A DNA stretch of 64,000 nt from Algibacter lectus (GCF_900112395.1 NZ_FOLN01000006.1:248001-312000), one strand, 5' to 3'; positions 53,017-61,589 are shown, numbered from the stretch's first letter. A program made the numbers and translations. Notes: generated by a model not told the origin, from the sequence alone.

Positions 53017-53912
53017 GAAAACTAATTCCATCTTGGATACGAATTCCCGTAGCCTTTTTAATAATTTTCGCAGCAACAGAATACTTTGTAGATTCTGGCG
53101 AAAAGCCTGCTTTTATGGAGTACACTGCCGTTCAATTATTTTTAATTTTAGTGCTGCTAATTTTAATTGCTATTGAGGGTGTTATTGGAGCATTGGAAAA
53201 TGTTATGCTTCATAAATTAGATGAAGAAGCTAAAGCTCGTTTTTTAGCTGAAAAAGAATTGGGCTATAAATTCACTTGGGTTAAAGAAACCTACATTAAA
53301 TTATTAGGTCAGAAACCAATTGAACAAGAAGCTGAAATTGTTTTAGATCATAATTACGATGGTATAAAAGAACTTGATAATAATTTACCACCATGGTGGG
53401 TATACGCCTTTTATATTTCAATCATTTTTGCTATTGGTTACATGTTGAAATACGAAGTTTTTAATGGAGATAATCAAATTGATGAATTAGAAACTGAATT
53501 AGCAGAAGCAAGAATAGCTATTGAAGAATACAAAAAAACAGCAAAAGATTTAGTCGATTTTAATACGGTAACTCTATTAACTGAAGCATCGGATCTAAAG
53601 GCAGGAAAAACCATTTTCGAAAGCAACTGTGTGGCTTGCCATATGGCTGACGGTGGTGGTGGAATTGGACCAAACTTAACCGATAAAAACTGGATTTTAG
53701 GTGGCGATATTAAACACGTATTTAAAACAGTTTCTGAAGGTGGACGTTCTGGAAAAGGTATGATTGCCTGGAAAGCACAACTTAAACCAGCGCAAATTGC
53801 ACAGGTTTCTAGTTACGTTTTAAGTCTTCAAGGTACAACACCTGCAAACCCAAAAGAGCCACAAGGCGATATTTGGACTCCCGAAGGTGATGCTGCTACA
53901 GAAGTAAATTAA
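53013..53912 (+). CDS. ccoP: cbb3-type oxidase subunit CcoP with one c-type haem
   Basis: The 299-residue product has an N-terminal membrane helix, a middle domain ending in a second helix (NNLPPWWVYAFYISIIFAIGY, the CcoP_N-type NLPPWW motif), and a C-terminal cytochrome c domain with CXXCH at residues 206-210 (ESNCVACHMADGGG) and a Met ligand near GKGMIAW. Proteobacterial CcoP normally has two CXXCH motifs; only one is present here, a pattern known from Bacteroidota. It carries electrons to the CcoO and CcoN cofactors. Confidence 0.95.
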   Translation: MRKLIPSWIRIPVAFLIIFAATEYFVDSGEKPAFMEYTAVQLFLILVLLILIAIEGVIGALENVMLHKLDEEAKARFLAEKELGYKFTWVKETYIKLLGQKPIEQEAEIVLDHNYDGIKELDNNLPPWWVYAFYISIIFAIGYMLKYEVFNGDNQIDELETELAEARIAIEEYKKTAKDLVDFNTVTLLTEASDLKAGKTIFESNCVACHMADGGGGIGPNLTDKNWILGGDIKHVFKTVSEGGRSGKGMIAWKAQLKPAQIAQVSSYVLSLQGTTPANPKEPQGDIWTPEGDAATEVN

Positions 53913-53937
53913 GCAAAAAACTAACTTAATATATTCA

Positions 53938-53968
53938 AGACCTGGTAGTAAAACTAACTAGCAGGTCT
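53938..53968 (+). other. Hairpin between ccoP and ccoG
   Basis: AGACCTG (53938-53944) pairs with CAGGTCT (53962-53968), a seven-bp stem around a 17-base loop. There is no T run after it, so it is more likely an RNA stability or attenuation element than a terminator. It ends 17 bases before the GTG start of ccoG. Confidence 0.5.
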
Positions 53969-53985
53969 ATTTAACACCAAACATT

Positions 53986-55410
53986 GTGGAAACGCCAGAT
54001 AACGAAACATTTAGAGATTCCATTGGAACGGTTACCAAAGACGGTAAACGTGCATGGGTATTTCCTAAAAAACCTAGTGGCAAGTTTTACAAATACCGTA
54101 AATATGTAAGCTATGCCCTATTAGCATTTTTATTATTGGCGCCATTTATTAAAATTAATGGCAACCAATTTTTAATGTTTAATATTTTAGAGAGGCGTTT
54201 TAATATTTTTGGTTTCCCGTTTTGGCCACAAGATTTTCATCTATTTGTAATATCGATGATTATTGGTGTTGTGTTTGTTGCCCTTTTTACAGTTGTATTT
54301 GGAAGAATTTTCTGTGGATGGATTTGTCCGCAAACCATTTTTATGGAAATGGTTTTTAGACGTATTGAATATTGGATTGAAGGCGATCGTGGTAAACAAA
54401 TGCGTTTAGCTAAACAACCTTGGAATGCCGAAAAAATTAGAAAGAAAACATTAAAAACAGTAATTTTTGTGTTAATTTCTTTTATAATCGCCAATGTATT
54501 TTTGGCTTATTTAATAGGAAGCGACAAGTTAATATCTTACATTATTGATGGTCCGACAGAGCATTTAAGCACCCTTATATCTCTTACCATATTTACAGCT
54601 GTATTCTATTTTGTTTTTGCTTGGTTTAGAGAACAGGTTTGTATTATTGCTTGCCCTTACGGTAGATTGCAAGGTGTACTTTTAGACACCAAGTCTATTG
54701 TTGTGGCTTACGACCATAAACGTGGTGAGGCAGAAAATGGTAGAAAAAAATTCAGAAAAACTGAAGATCGCGAAGCTTTAGGCCATGGTGACTGTATAGA
54801 TTGTATGCAATGTGTTAATGTTTGCCCAACAGGTATAGACATTAGAAACGGTACACAATTAGAGTGCGTGAACTGTACAGCTTGTATTGATGAGTGCGAT
54901 CATATTATGGAAAGCATTAGTCTTCCAAAAGGTTTAATTAGATATACCAGCGAAGAAAATATAGAGAAGAAAACACCTTTTAAATTAACACCTAGAATTA
55001 AAGGTTACATAGCAGTATTAGCCATTTTAACCGGCTTGCTTGTTGGTATGCTTTTTTTACGAAACGATGTAGAAGCGACAATTTTAAGATTACCAGGTCA
55101 ACTTTACGAACACAAGGAAAACAACATTATTAGTAATGTGTTTACCTATAAGCTGGTAAACAAAACATCTAAAGATATTGAGAGCGTAAGCTTTAAATTA
55201 CTGTCGCATAAAGGGGAATTAAAATTGGTTGCTACAAACGATCATTTTGTAGTGCCAAAGCAAGAAATATCGAAAGGTACTTTGTTTGTTGAAATAAATA
55301 ATTCGGCTTTAAGTGGCGATAGAAATAAAATTAAAATTGGAGTTTACTCTGGTGATAAGTTAATAGAAACCACTACAGCCAACTTTTTAGGGCCGCGTAG
55401 TTTTAAGTAA
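53986..55410 (+). CDS. ccoG: cbb3 oxidase accessory protein CcoG (FixG-like ferredoxin-domain protein)
   Basis: The 474-residue product has about five membrane helices and two [4Fe-4S] ferredoxin motifs, CIDCMQCVNVCP and CVNCTACIDEC, with FCGWICPQTIF and IIACPYGRLQG upstream, all typical of CcoG/FixG. The C-terminal 120 residues form an Ig-like domain. CcoG reduces copper for cbb3 assembly. The start is GTG at 53986 (VETPDNETF), 73 bases after ccoP. Confidence 0.95.
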   Translation: METPDNETFRDSIGTVTKDGKRAWVFPKKPSGKFYKYRKYVSYALLAFLLLAPFIKINGNQFLMFNILERRFNIFGFPFWPQDFHLFVISMIIGVVFVALFTVVFGRIFCGWICPQTIFMEMVFRRIEYWIEGDRGKQMRLAKQPWNAEKIRKKTLKTVIFVLISFIIANVFLAYLIGSDKLISYIIDGPTEHLSTLISLTIFTAVFYFVFAWFREQVCIIACPYGRLQGVLLDTKSIVVAYDHKRGEAENGRKKFRKTEDREALGHGDCIDCMQCVNVCPTGIDIRNGTQLECVNCTACIDECDHIMESISLPKGLIRYTSEENIEKKTPFKLTPRIKGYIAVLAILTGLLVGMLFLRNDVEATILRLPGQLYEHKENNIISNVFTYKLVNKTSKDIESVSFKLLSHKGELKLVATNDHFVVPKQEISKGTLFVEINNSALSGDRNKIKIGVYSGDKLIETTTANFLGPRSFK

Positions 55411-55448
55411 ACCTATTGCTAAAAACTAAAAAGGAATTTAGCACGTAG

Positions 55449-55540
55449 TTGCATTAGGGATAGAACGGCATGTTTGAGCTCCCCGACCAAAGGAAGGGAG
55501 CGAGTAGTGATAGCCCGACCCGTAGGGTAATGCCCTAAAT
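55449..55540 (+). repeat. Structured intergenic repeat, copy 2
   Basis: This segment matches copy 1 (32964-33045). It shares AGCTCCCCGACCA and GGAAGGGAGCGAGTAGTGA and can fold with GCTCCC/GGGAGC plus an outer stem GCATTA/TAATGC (55451-55456 with 55528-55533), where copy 1 has GCGTT/AACGC, a compensatory change. Local hairpin ACCC/GGGT is extra to this copy. It lies in the cbb3 operon between ccoG and fixH. Confidence 0.75.
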
Positions 55541-55598
55541 ATAAAATTAATAATGTTACATTTTTCGCTTTCGCGGAAATAAAAAAAATATAATTGAG

Positions 55599-56048
55599 AT
55601 GAAATTTAATTGGGGAACTGGCGTAGTACTTGCATTTATAGGCTTTATAGCTTTTATAATGTACTTTGTTGTAACCATGTTTGCGGACAATAGGTTTAAA
55701 AATGAATTGGTTACCGAAGATTATTATGGTGCAGAATTATTGTATCAAAAGGATATTAATAAGCTTGAAAAATCGAAAGAATTAACGGTAAACGTAAATT
55801 ACTTGCGCACTAATGATGGCTTAAAAGTGGTATTCCCAAAGGGTTTTGATTATAAAGAAATTACAGGAAAAGTGTTCCTATATAGACCATCTAACAAACA
55901 ACTAGACTTTGAGACTTCTATTGTTTCACTGTCTGATTCTACTTTGCTCATACCTGACAAACGTTTGGTAGATGGTCGTTGGAACATTAAAATTGACTGG
56001 CAATATAAGGGAAATTCTTATTTATTTAAGGAATCTATAATTTATTAA
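55599..56048 (+). CDS. ccoH: FixH/CcoH family protein
   Basis: The 149-residue product has one N-terminal membrane helix (VVLAFIGFIAFIMYFVVTMF) followed by a periplasmic beta domain; KNELVTEDYYGAELLYQKDINKLEKS is the conserved FixH start of Bacteroidota and the end has DGRWNIKIDWQYKGNSYLF. FixH helps assemble the cbb3 complex with CcoI. One base separates it from the TauE-like gene. A stretch reading TTCGC, TTT, GCGG lies just before the start. Confidence 0.88.
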   Translation: MKFNWGTGVVLAFIGFIAFIMYFVVTMFADNRFKNELVTEDYYGAELLYQKDINKLEKSKELTVNVNYLRTNDGLKVVFPKGFDYKEITGKVFLYRPSNKQLDFETSIVSLSDSTLLIPDKRLVDGRWNIKIDWQYKGNSYLFKESIIY

Positions 56049-56049
56049 C

Positions 56050-56754
56050 ATGCTTTTCTCAGCATTTATACTAGGCCTTTTAGGTAGTTTTCATTGTGTG
56101 GGCATGTGTGGTCCCATTGCATTTATGCTGCCTGTAGATCGAAATAATGCGTTAAAAAAAGCATTACAAATTGGTGTTTATCACCTCGGAAAACTACTAG
56201 CTTACAGCGTTATCGGCCTCGTTTTTGGCTTAATTGGCAAAAGCTTATACTTATTTGGTTTCCAGCAACAACTCTCTATTTTTATTGGAATTTTAATGAT
56301 TCTAGTGGTTTTAATTCCGCAGAAAACATTTAACAAATACAACTTTTCTAAACCGGTTTACAAGTTAATTTCTAAAGTTAAATCGGCTTTAGGATCTGCT
56401 ATGAAGAAAAAAACAATGGATACTTTTTTAACCATTGGTTTTTTAAATGGCTTTTTACCTTGTGGCTTAGTTTACATGGCTGTTTTTGCAGCTATTGCTA
56501 GTGGCAATGCGCTAAATGGCGCACTATACATGGCTGTTTTTGGTTTGGGCACCATACCATTGATGACAACGGCTATTTATTTTTCGCAGTTTTTAAAAGG
56601 TGCCGCTCGCCAAAAAATACAGAAAGCAATTCCTGTTTTTGTAGTTATTATTGGTGTGCTATTTATTATTCGTGGTTTAGGCTTAGGGATCCCTTACCTC
56701 TCTCCTGCACCGGTTTTGGATGCAGTTTCGGCTAGTATGGATTGCCAGCTTTAA
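56050..56754 (+). CDS. TauE/SafE-like (sulfite exporter-type) membrane protein, cbb3-linked
   Basis: The 234-residue product has about six hydrophobic helices. It starts FILGLLGSFHCVGMCGPIAFML, the FHCxGMCGP motif of the UreH/TauE-like family found next to cbb3 genes in many genomes, and has GFLNGFLPCGLVYMAVF. The role is probably copper or metal handling for oxidase assembly, not shown here. It is the last gene of the cbb3 cluster on this strand. Confidence 0.87.
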   Translation: MLFSAFILGLLGSFHCVGMCGPIAFMLPVDRNNALKKALQIGVYHLGKLLAYSVIGLVFGLIGKSLYLFGFQQQLSIFIGILMILVVLIPQKTFNKYNFSKPVYKLISKVKSALGSAMKKKTMDTFLTIGFLNGFLPCGLVYMAVFAAIASGNALNGALYMAVFGLGTIPLMTTAIYFSQFLKGAARQKIQKAIPVFVVIIGVLFIIRGLGLGIPYLSPAPVLDAVSASMDCQL

Positions 56755-56792
56755 GCTATTTTATTTTCTCTTTTAGGTATAGCTATAAAATA

Positions 56793-56832
56793 TAATTTCG
56801 CCACCCTGAGTTTAACCAGAATGACGAAATTA
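56793..56832. terminator. Hairpin between convergent genes
   Basis: TAATTTCG (56793-56800) pairs with CGAAATTA (56825-56832), eight bp, around a 24-base loop. It sits in the 105-base gap between the TauE-like stop and the convergent Usp stop. No long T run follows, so it is a possible rather than certain bidirectional terminator. Confidence 0.45.
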
Positions 56833-56859
56833 CCCCCATTACAATACAAAAAATTACTA

Positions 56860-57693
56860 TTAAATTTTCAATGTTAATACTGGTATAGGTGAATGGTTTA
56901 CAACTTCCTCACCTACGCTGCCTTTAAAAAAGCGCGCTAAACCTTTTCTGCCATGGGTTGGCATTACAATTAAATCTACATTGTGTTTATTAGAGAAATT
57001 TACAATACCATCATCTACGGTATAGTCACTTACATAACGAACGTTCTCTAAACTTCTTAAATGCTTATCTGCTTTTGTAAAAAAGTTAACGGCCATTTTC
57101 TCTAATTGTGCTGTGCTACTAAACTTTTCGTTTGGTAAATTAACATGCACTAAATAAATTTTAGAGGCAATATCCTGGAACATTTCCATGGTATGGTGGT
57201 ATGATTCTATAGACTCTTCCGAGAAATCGCAAGCCAATGCAACCACATCAAAATTAATATTGGCTACATTGCTTTTAACAACAAGCACAGGTATTTCTGA
57301 ACTACGTACAACGCGTTCTGTATTAGAACCTATAAACATCTCTTCGAAGCCATTGGCGCCATGAGAGCCCATAATTATAATATCTGCATCGTGTTGCTTA
57401 GCAACATCGTTAACCTCGCTAAACACTTTTAAATGCTTAATAATTGGAGTGATTTTAACACCTTCTAAATAGTCTTTATCTAAGAAATCGTTAAACTTCT
57501 TTTCAGCTAATTTCATAAAAAATACTGCTTTTTGTCCTAGAAGTTCATCTGAGACAGAAAGGGCTTCAGTAGACATTTCTAGCATATGCAATGCAAGCAC
57601 CTCAGCATCATGTTTTTTTGCTAATTTTGCTGCTGTTTTTAAAGCATATTCTGAATGTTCTGAAAAATCGACGGGTACAATAATTTTTTTCAT
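56860..57693 (-). CDS. Universal stress protein, tandem UspA domains
   Basis: The 277-residue product has two complete UspA domains. The first has MKKIIVPVDFSEHSEYALKTAAKLA and the ATP loop MGSHGANGFEEMFIGSNTERVV. The second has ALACDFSEESIES and MPTHGRKGLARFFKGSVGEEVV, followed by PIPVLTLKI. Unlike the Usp at 44463, both loops are intact. No ATGAY-N4-RTCAT box is seen upstream. It lies between the cbb3 genes and hemN. Confidence 0.92.
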   Translation of the reverse strand: MKKIIVPVDFSEHSEYALKTAAKLAKKHDAEVLALHMLEMSTEALSVSDELLGQKAVFFMKLAEKKFNDFLDKDYLEGVKITPIIKHLKVFSEVNDVAKQHDADIIIMGSHGANGFEEMFIGSNTERVVRSSEIPVLVVKSNVANINFDVVALACDFSEESIESYHHTMEMFQDIASKIYLVHVNLPNEKFSSTAQLEKMAVNFFTKADKHLRSLENVRYVSDYTVDDGIVNFSNKHNVDLIVMPTHGRKGLARFFKGSVGEEVVNHSPIPVLTLKI

Positions 57694-57772
57694 GTTACTT
57701 GGGTTTTAAGTTGTTATAAATCTCAGAGCCATTACAGCTTACTAAATATTAAATTAATTTGGTAGCGGTTTT

Positions 57773-59137
57773 TTAAACCGTCATAGAAAACAGTTGTGTA
57801 TCGGGCTGTTTACGTTGCAATAGTAAATCGAAAGCCATACAAATATTGCGTACAAATGGTTGTCCTTTATCGGTAACGGCAATACTATCTGTTTCTATTT
57901 TCAATAAGCCATCTTGCTCCATTTCTTTTAGCCTAATTAAAGCATCGGGCAATTCTGGAAAACGAAGGGCATCATTGGTCCAACTGGTTTTAAAACGACA
58001 CATTAAATTAAGAATGTGTTGCCTAATTACCAAATCTTCTTCATTTAAAATATGACCTCTATAAACAGGTATTATATTATCTTCCAACAAATTGTAATAG
58101 CTTTCTAGGCCTTTTACGTTTTGAGCAAACCCGTACCAACTATCACTAATAGAAGACACACCTAAACCTATCATGGCTTGTGTTTTAGAGGCTGTGTAGC
58201 CCATAAAATTGCGGTGTAAATCACCATTTTCCATAGACTTAAAAAGGCTATCGGTTTTTAATGCAAAATGATCCATCCCAATTTCGTGATATCCTACTTC
58301 TGCTAATAATTGTTTACCTAACTCGTACTGTTTTCTTTTTAGTTCTGGCGCTGGTAAATCGTTATCATTAAAACCGCGTTGTCCATTTCCTTTTATCCAT
58401 GGCACATGTGCGTAGCTATAAAAAGCCAATCGATCTGGCAATAATGCTTTTGTTTTTAATATGGTAGATTTTACATGGTCTATGGTTTGAAAAGGTAGAC
58501 CAAAAATAATATCGTGACCAACAGAGGTGTAACCCACTTCTCTAGCCATCTCGGTAGCACGTTTAACATTTTCAAAGGGCTGAATACGATGAATGGCTTT
58601 TTGTACCGTTTCATTATAATCCTGCACTCCATAACTTACGCGTCTAAATCCAACATCAAAAAGTGCTTGCAAATGCTCGCGTGTTGTATTATTTGGGTGA
58701 CCTTCAAAACTAAACTCATAATTATCGGCTAAAACCGATCTATTTAAAATACCATTTATTAATATTTTTAAATGCTCCGGACTAAAAAAAGTTGGTGTTC
58801 CGCCGCCTAAATGTAATTCCTTAATTATCGGTTTTTCATCAAACAATTCTAAATACAAATCCCACTCTTTTAAAACCGCATTTATATATGGTGACTCTAC
58901 ACTGTGTTGTTTTGTAATACGCTTATTACAACCACAAAATGTGCATAAACTTTCGCAAAAAGGTAGATGTATATATAGACTAATTCCTTCTTTAGAGTTA
59001 CTTTCTTTAAAAGATTGTACTAATGATCCTTTCCATTTATTTAACGAAAATGTTTCATTATTCCAATACGGAACAGTTGGATAACTCGTGTATCGAGGAC
59101 CAGAAATATTATATTTATCTACTAATGATGTGTTCAT
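57773..59137 (-). CDS. hemN: Oxygen-independent coproporphyrinogen III oxidase
   Basis: The 454-residue radical SAM product has the cluster motif CESLCTFCGCNKR (about residue 60), LHLGGGTPTFFSPEHLKIL, and the HemN-type SYGVQDYN. Length fits HemN (about 455) rather than the shorter HemW. It converts coproporphyrinogen III to protoporphyrinogen IX without oxygen, so it supports haem supply for the cbb3 oxidase in low oxygen. Its promoter carries the operator at 59184-59199 and -7 box at 59155-59162, making it part of the same regulon. Confidence 0.95.
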   Translation of the reverse strand: MNTSLVDKYNISGPRYTSYPTVPYWNNETFSLNKWKGSLVQSFKESNSKEGISLYIHLPFCESLCTFCGCNKRITKQHSVESPYINAVLKEWDLYLELFDEKPIIKELHLGGGTPTFFSPEHLKILINGILNRSVLADNYEFSFEGHPNNTTREHLQALFDVGFRRVSYGVQDYNETVQKAIHRIQPFENVKRATEMAREVGYTSVGHDIIFGLPFQTIDHVKSTILKTKALLPDRLAFYSYAHVPWIKGNGQRGFNDNDLPAPELKRKQYELGKQLLAEVGYHEIGMDHFALKTDSLFKSMENGDLHRNFMGYTASKTQAMIGLGVSSISDSWYGFAQNVKGLESYYNLLEDNIIPVYRGHILNEEDLVIRQHILNLMCRFKTSWTNDALRFPELPDALIRLKEMEQDGLLKIETDSIAVTDKGQPFVRNICMAFDLLLQRKQPDTQLFSMTV

Positions 59138-59154
59138 ACCTAATAATTATAGTT

Positions 59155-59162
59155 CAAAATTA
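59155..59162 (-). promoter_or_regulatory. -7 promoter box of hemN
   Basis: The minus strand reads TAATTTTG, an exact TAnnTTTG match, 17 bases upstream of the hemN ATG. Its first base lies 29.5 bases from the operator centre at 59191.5. Confidence 0.75.
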
Positions 59163-59183
59163 GAAGAATTAGGGTTCTAAAAA

Positions 59184-59199
59184 TATGATATATATCATA
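59184..59199 (-). promoter_or_regulatory. Crp/Fnr-type operator of hemN
   Basis: TATGAT, ATAT, ATCATA is a perfect 16-bp inverted repeat containing ATGAT-N4-ATCAT. It is placed for hemN, not for the divergent yceI-like gene, because no -7 box exists at the matching distance on the plus strand. Confidence 0.8.
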
Positions 59200-59262
59200 C
59201 CAAATCTTGCATGTCATTTATTATTGGCTTAACTTTCGACTAAATAAAAAAAGCATAACAAA

Positions 59263-59892
59263 ATGAAAAAAATAAGTATTCTTTTCTTAGCAATGGCTGT
59301 AAGTTTAGCCTCTTGTAAAAACGAAAAAAAAGACAACACAACAACTGAAACAGTAACAACTGAAACGGCTGTACAATACGTAGTAAAGCCAGAAGCGACT
59401 TCAGTAAAATGGACCGCTTACAAAACCACAGAGAAAAAACCTGTTGGTGGAGAATTTAAAGTTTTAAGATTTGATGAAAAAACTGGAGCAACTCCAGAAG
59501 AAGCGCTAAACAACTTAAGCTTTTCTATCCCAGTAAGCAGTGTATTTACTAACGATGCAACAAACACACGTGATGCTAAAATTAAAACTTCATTTTTTGG
59601 AGCTATGCTAGACACTGAGCTGTTAACCGGTACAATTAAATATGCCAATGGTGCTTATTCTGCAGCGATTACCATGAATGGTGTTACTAGCGATTTACCT
59701 CTAGAGGTTAAAATTACAGAAGAACGCCGTGTAGTAATGACAGGTGTTATGGATTTAAAAGAATGGGACGCATTAGGGGCCTTAGAATCGTTAAACAAAG
59801 TATGTTTCGATTTACATAAAGGCTCAGATGGTGTTAGTAAAACTTGGGACGATGTCGCTATTGAAGTGAATACTTTTTTACGCGAAAACTAA
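59263..59892 (+). CDS. YceI family lipoprotein
   Basis: The 209-residue product has a lipoprotein signal peptide (cysteine at residue 18, SLASCKN), a Thr/Glu-rich linker and a YceI lipocalin-like beta barrel (TSVKWTAYKTTEKKPVGGEFKVLRF, TSFFGAMLDTELLTGTI, DLPLEVKITEERRVVMTGVMDL). YceI proteins bind isoprenoid-like lipids. It is 39 bases from the sigma factor gene, so the three genes 59263-61301 may form one operon. Confidence 0.9.
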   Translation: MKKISILFLAMAVSLASCKNEKKDNTTTETVTTETAVQYVVKPEATSVKWTAYKTTEKKPVGGEFKVLRFDEKTGATPEEALNNLSFSIPVSSVFTNDATNTRDAKIKTSFFGAMLDTELLTGTIKYANGAYSAAITMNGVTSDLPLEVKITEERRVVMTGVMDLKEWDALGALESLNKVCFDLHKGSDGVSKTWDDVAIEVNTFLREN

Positions 59893-59931
59893 ACGTTACC
59901 CAAAAATAGCACTCAACTTTTAAAACCATTT

Positions 59932-60462
59932 ATGGATTTAGACATTCTAGTCGAAAAATTTAAACAAAAAGACGAAAAGGCTTTTGAAAGTTTGTACGCC
60001 ATGTATAGCGAAAGTATGCATGGCGTTATTTTTAATATTGTTAGAAACCACGATATTGCTGAAGAAATAATGCAAGATGTTTTTGTAAAAGCTTGGCATA
60101 AATCGGATACGTACTCTAGTAAAAAAGGCCGTTTCTTCACCTGGATTTTAAATATCGCCAGAAACGCGGCTATAGATAAAACGCGCTCCAAAAGTTTCAA
60201 GAACACCAAACAAAACCTTGACGCCTCTTTTTTCGTAGATATACTTGAAACTAGTGATAATCTAGATAATACCACGGATGCCATAGGTATAAAAAATTAT
60301 GTAGGTAAACTTGCAAAAAAATGTATTGAAGTTATAGAACTTCTTTATTTTAAAGGTTACACACAAACCGAAGCTTCCGAAACATTAAACATGCCTATTG
60401 GCACAATTAAAACAAGAAATAGAAATTGTATAAAAGAGCTTAGAAATATGGTTTTAAATTAA
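59932..60462 (+). CDS. ECF-type RNA polymerase sigma factor
   Basis: The 176-residue product has sigma region 2 (AMYSESMHGVIFNIVRNHDIAEEIMQDVFVKAW, then KGRFFTWILNIARNAAIDKTRS) and region 4 (VIELLYFKGYTQTEASETLNMPIGTIKTRNRNCIKELR). It lacks regions 1 and 3, as ECF sigma factors do. The following gene encodes a likely anti-sigma factor 41 bases downstream. Confidence 0.94.
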   Translation: MDLDILVEKFKQKDEKAFESLYAMYSESMHGVIFNIVRNHDIAEEIMQDVFVKAWHKSDTYSSKKGRFFTWILNIARNAAIDKTRSKSFKNTKQNLDASFFVDILETSDNLDNTTDAIGIKNYVGKLAKKCIEVIELLYFKGYTQTEASETLNMPIGTIKTRNRNCIKELRNMVLN

Positions 60463-60503
60463 AACCTTTTAAGTCTATATTTTAAACATTAGTTAAAATT
60501 AAA

Positions 60504-61301
60504 ATGGATATTAACGCATACATAGAGTCTGGGATTTTAGAGCTATACGTAGCTGGTTCGCTTTCTGATAAAGAAAACGAGGAGATCTATGCACTTATGC
60601 AAAAACATCCCGAAATTTTACAAGAAGTTTTAAATATTGAAGCCGCCGTTATTAAACTTACCGCAGCTACAGCTCCAAAAAACAAAAACTATATATTAAC
60701 GAGTATCAAAAAAACTTTAAATTTTAAAGGTAATAACGATACTAAAGTTATATCGATTACTAAATACAACTGGATTACTTATACCGGTTGGGCAGCATCT
60801 GTTGTTTTGGCCGCTGGCCTATTATGGACCGTAAACCAAAACACTACTTTACAATCTAATATAGAAGTTGCCAACGTAAAACAAGCCTTATTAGAAACTC
60901 AAATTGCAAATTCTAAAAACAGTTTAGAAGAAGCACAAACTCTGGTTTCCGTTTTACGAGACGATGCCATTACTAAAATACCTCTTGCTGGTCAAGGAAA
61001 TTTTGCTAGCACTTACGCCAAGGTATATTGGGATAAAAAAGAACAACGTATTTTTCTAGACGCGCAAGGATTACCAGAACCTCCAGAAGGTAAAGTATAT
61101 CAAGTTTGGTCTTTAAAACTTAGCCCTTTAACACCTACAAGCTTAGGTACTATTGACGATTTTGCTACGGATACCAACAAAATATTCGAGATTGCAAATG
61201 CCAATCAAAGTGAAGCTTTTGGTATAACCTTAGAGCCTGCTGGCGGAAGCGAAACCCCAACTATGGAGTTTTTATACACACTTGGTGTTGCGGCTAGTTA
61301 A
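60504..61301 (+). CDS. Anti-sigma factor, RskA-type
   Basis: The 265-residue product has an N-terminal cytoplasmic helical region (GILELYVAGSLSDKENEEIYALMQKHPEILQEVL), one membrane helix (about 95-112, YTGWAASVVLAAGLLWTV), a periplasmic coiled coil (about 113-155) and a C-terminal RskA/anti-sigma-K domain (YAKVYWDKKEQRIFLDAQGLPEPPEGKVYQVW). It lies directly after the ECF sigma gene. It should hold that sigma factor until an envelope signal triggers release. Confidence 0.92.
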   Translation: MDINAYIESGILELYVAGSLSDKENEEIYALMQKHPEILQEVLNIEAAVIKLTAATAPKNKNYILTSIKKTLNFKGNNDTKVISITKYNWITYTGWAASVVLAAGLLWTVNQNTTLQSNIEVANVKQALLETQIANSKNSLEEAQTLVSVLRDDAITKIPLAGQGNFASTYAKVYWDKKEQRIFLDAQGLPEPPEGKVYQVWSLKLSPLTPTSLGTIDDFATDTNKIFEIANANQSEAFGITLEPAGGSETPTMEFLYTLGVAAS

Positions 61302-61462
61302 TTCATTTTAAAAACATTTCATCTTCTTATTTGTGTTTTCTATGACTAGGAAAAGGTACAGAAACGCTCTATTCTTTACGTCTATTGCGGTTTAGCTTAT
61401 TTATTATTCACCTCACTCCTGTCTACCTTTAAATAGTTTCCCAAAACCTAATTATTAAGCAT

Positions 61463-61500
61463 AAAAAAACACTTGACTATATTTCTATAATCAAGTGCTT
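61463..61500 (-). terminator. Terminator downstream of the TonB receptor gene
   Basis: On the minus strand CACTTGA and TCAAGTG (61491-61497 with 61470-61476) pair over seven bp with further pairing inside, and a run of seven Ts follows (plus-strand A run 61463-61469). It lies about 90 bases beyond the receptor stop. The remainder of the 61302-61589 gap has no gene I can support. Confidence 0.85.
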
Positions 61501-61589
61501 TCACCTAAAAAACCAACAAAATCAATCACAAAATTCTTGGCTTAATCTTTATATTTTCAAATCACTACACTTCTTAAAATGTACCTTAA

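Noticed and set aside
59221-59228. The hemN operator might also drive the divergent YceI gene
   Set aside because: The plus-strand sequence at the required distance is TTATTGGC, not a TAnnTTTG box, while the minus-strand box fits exactly.
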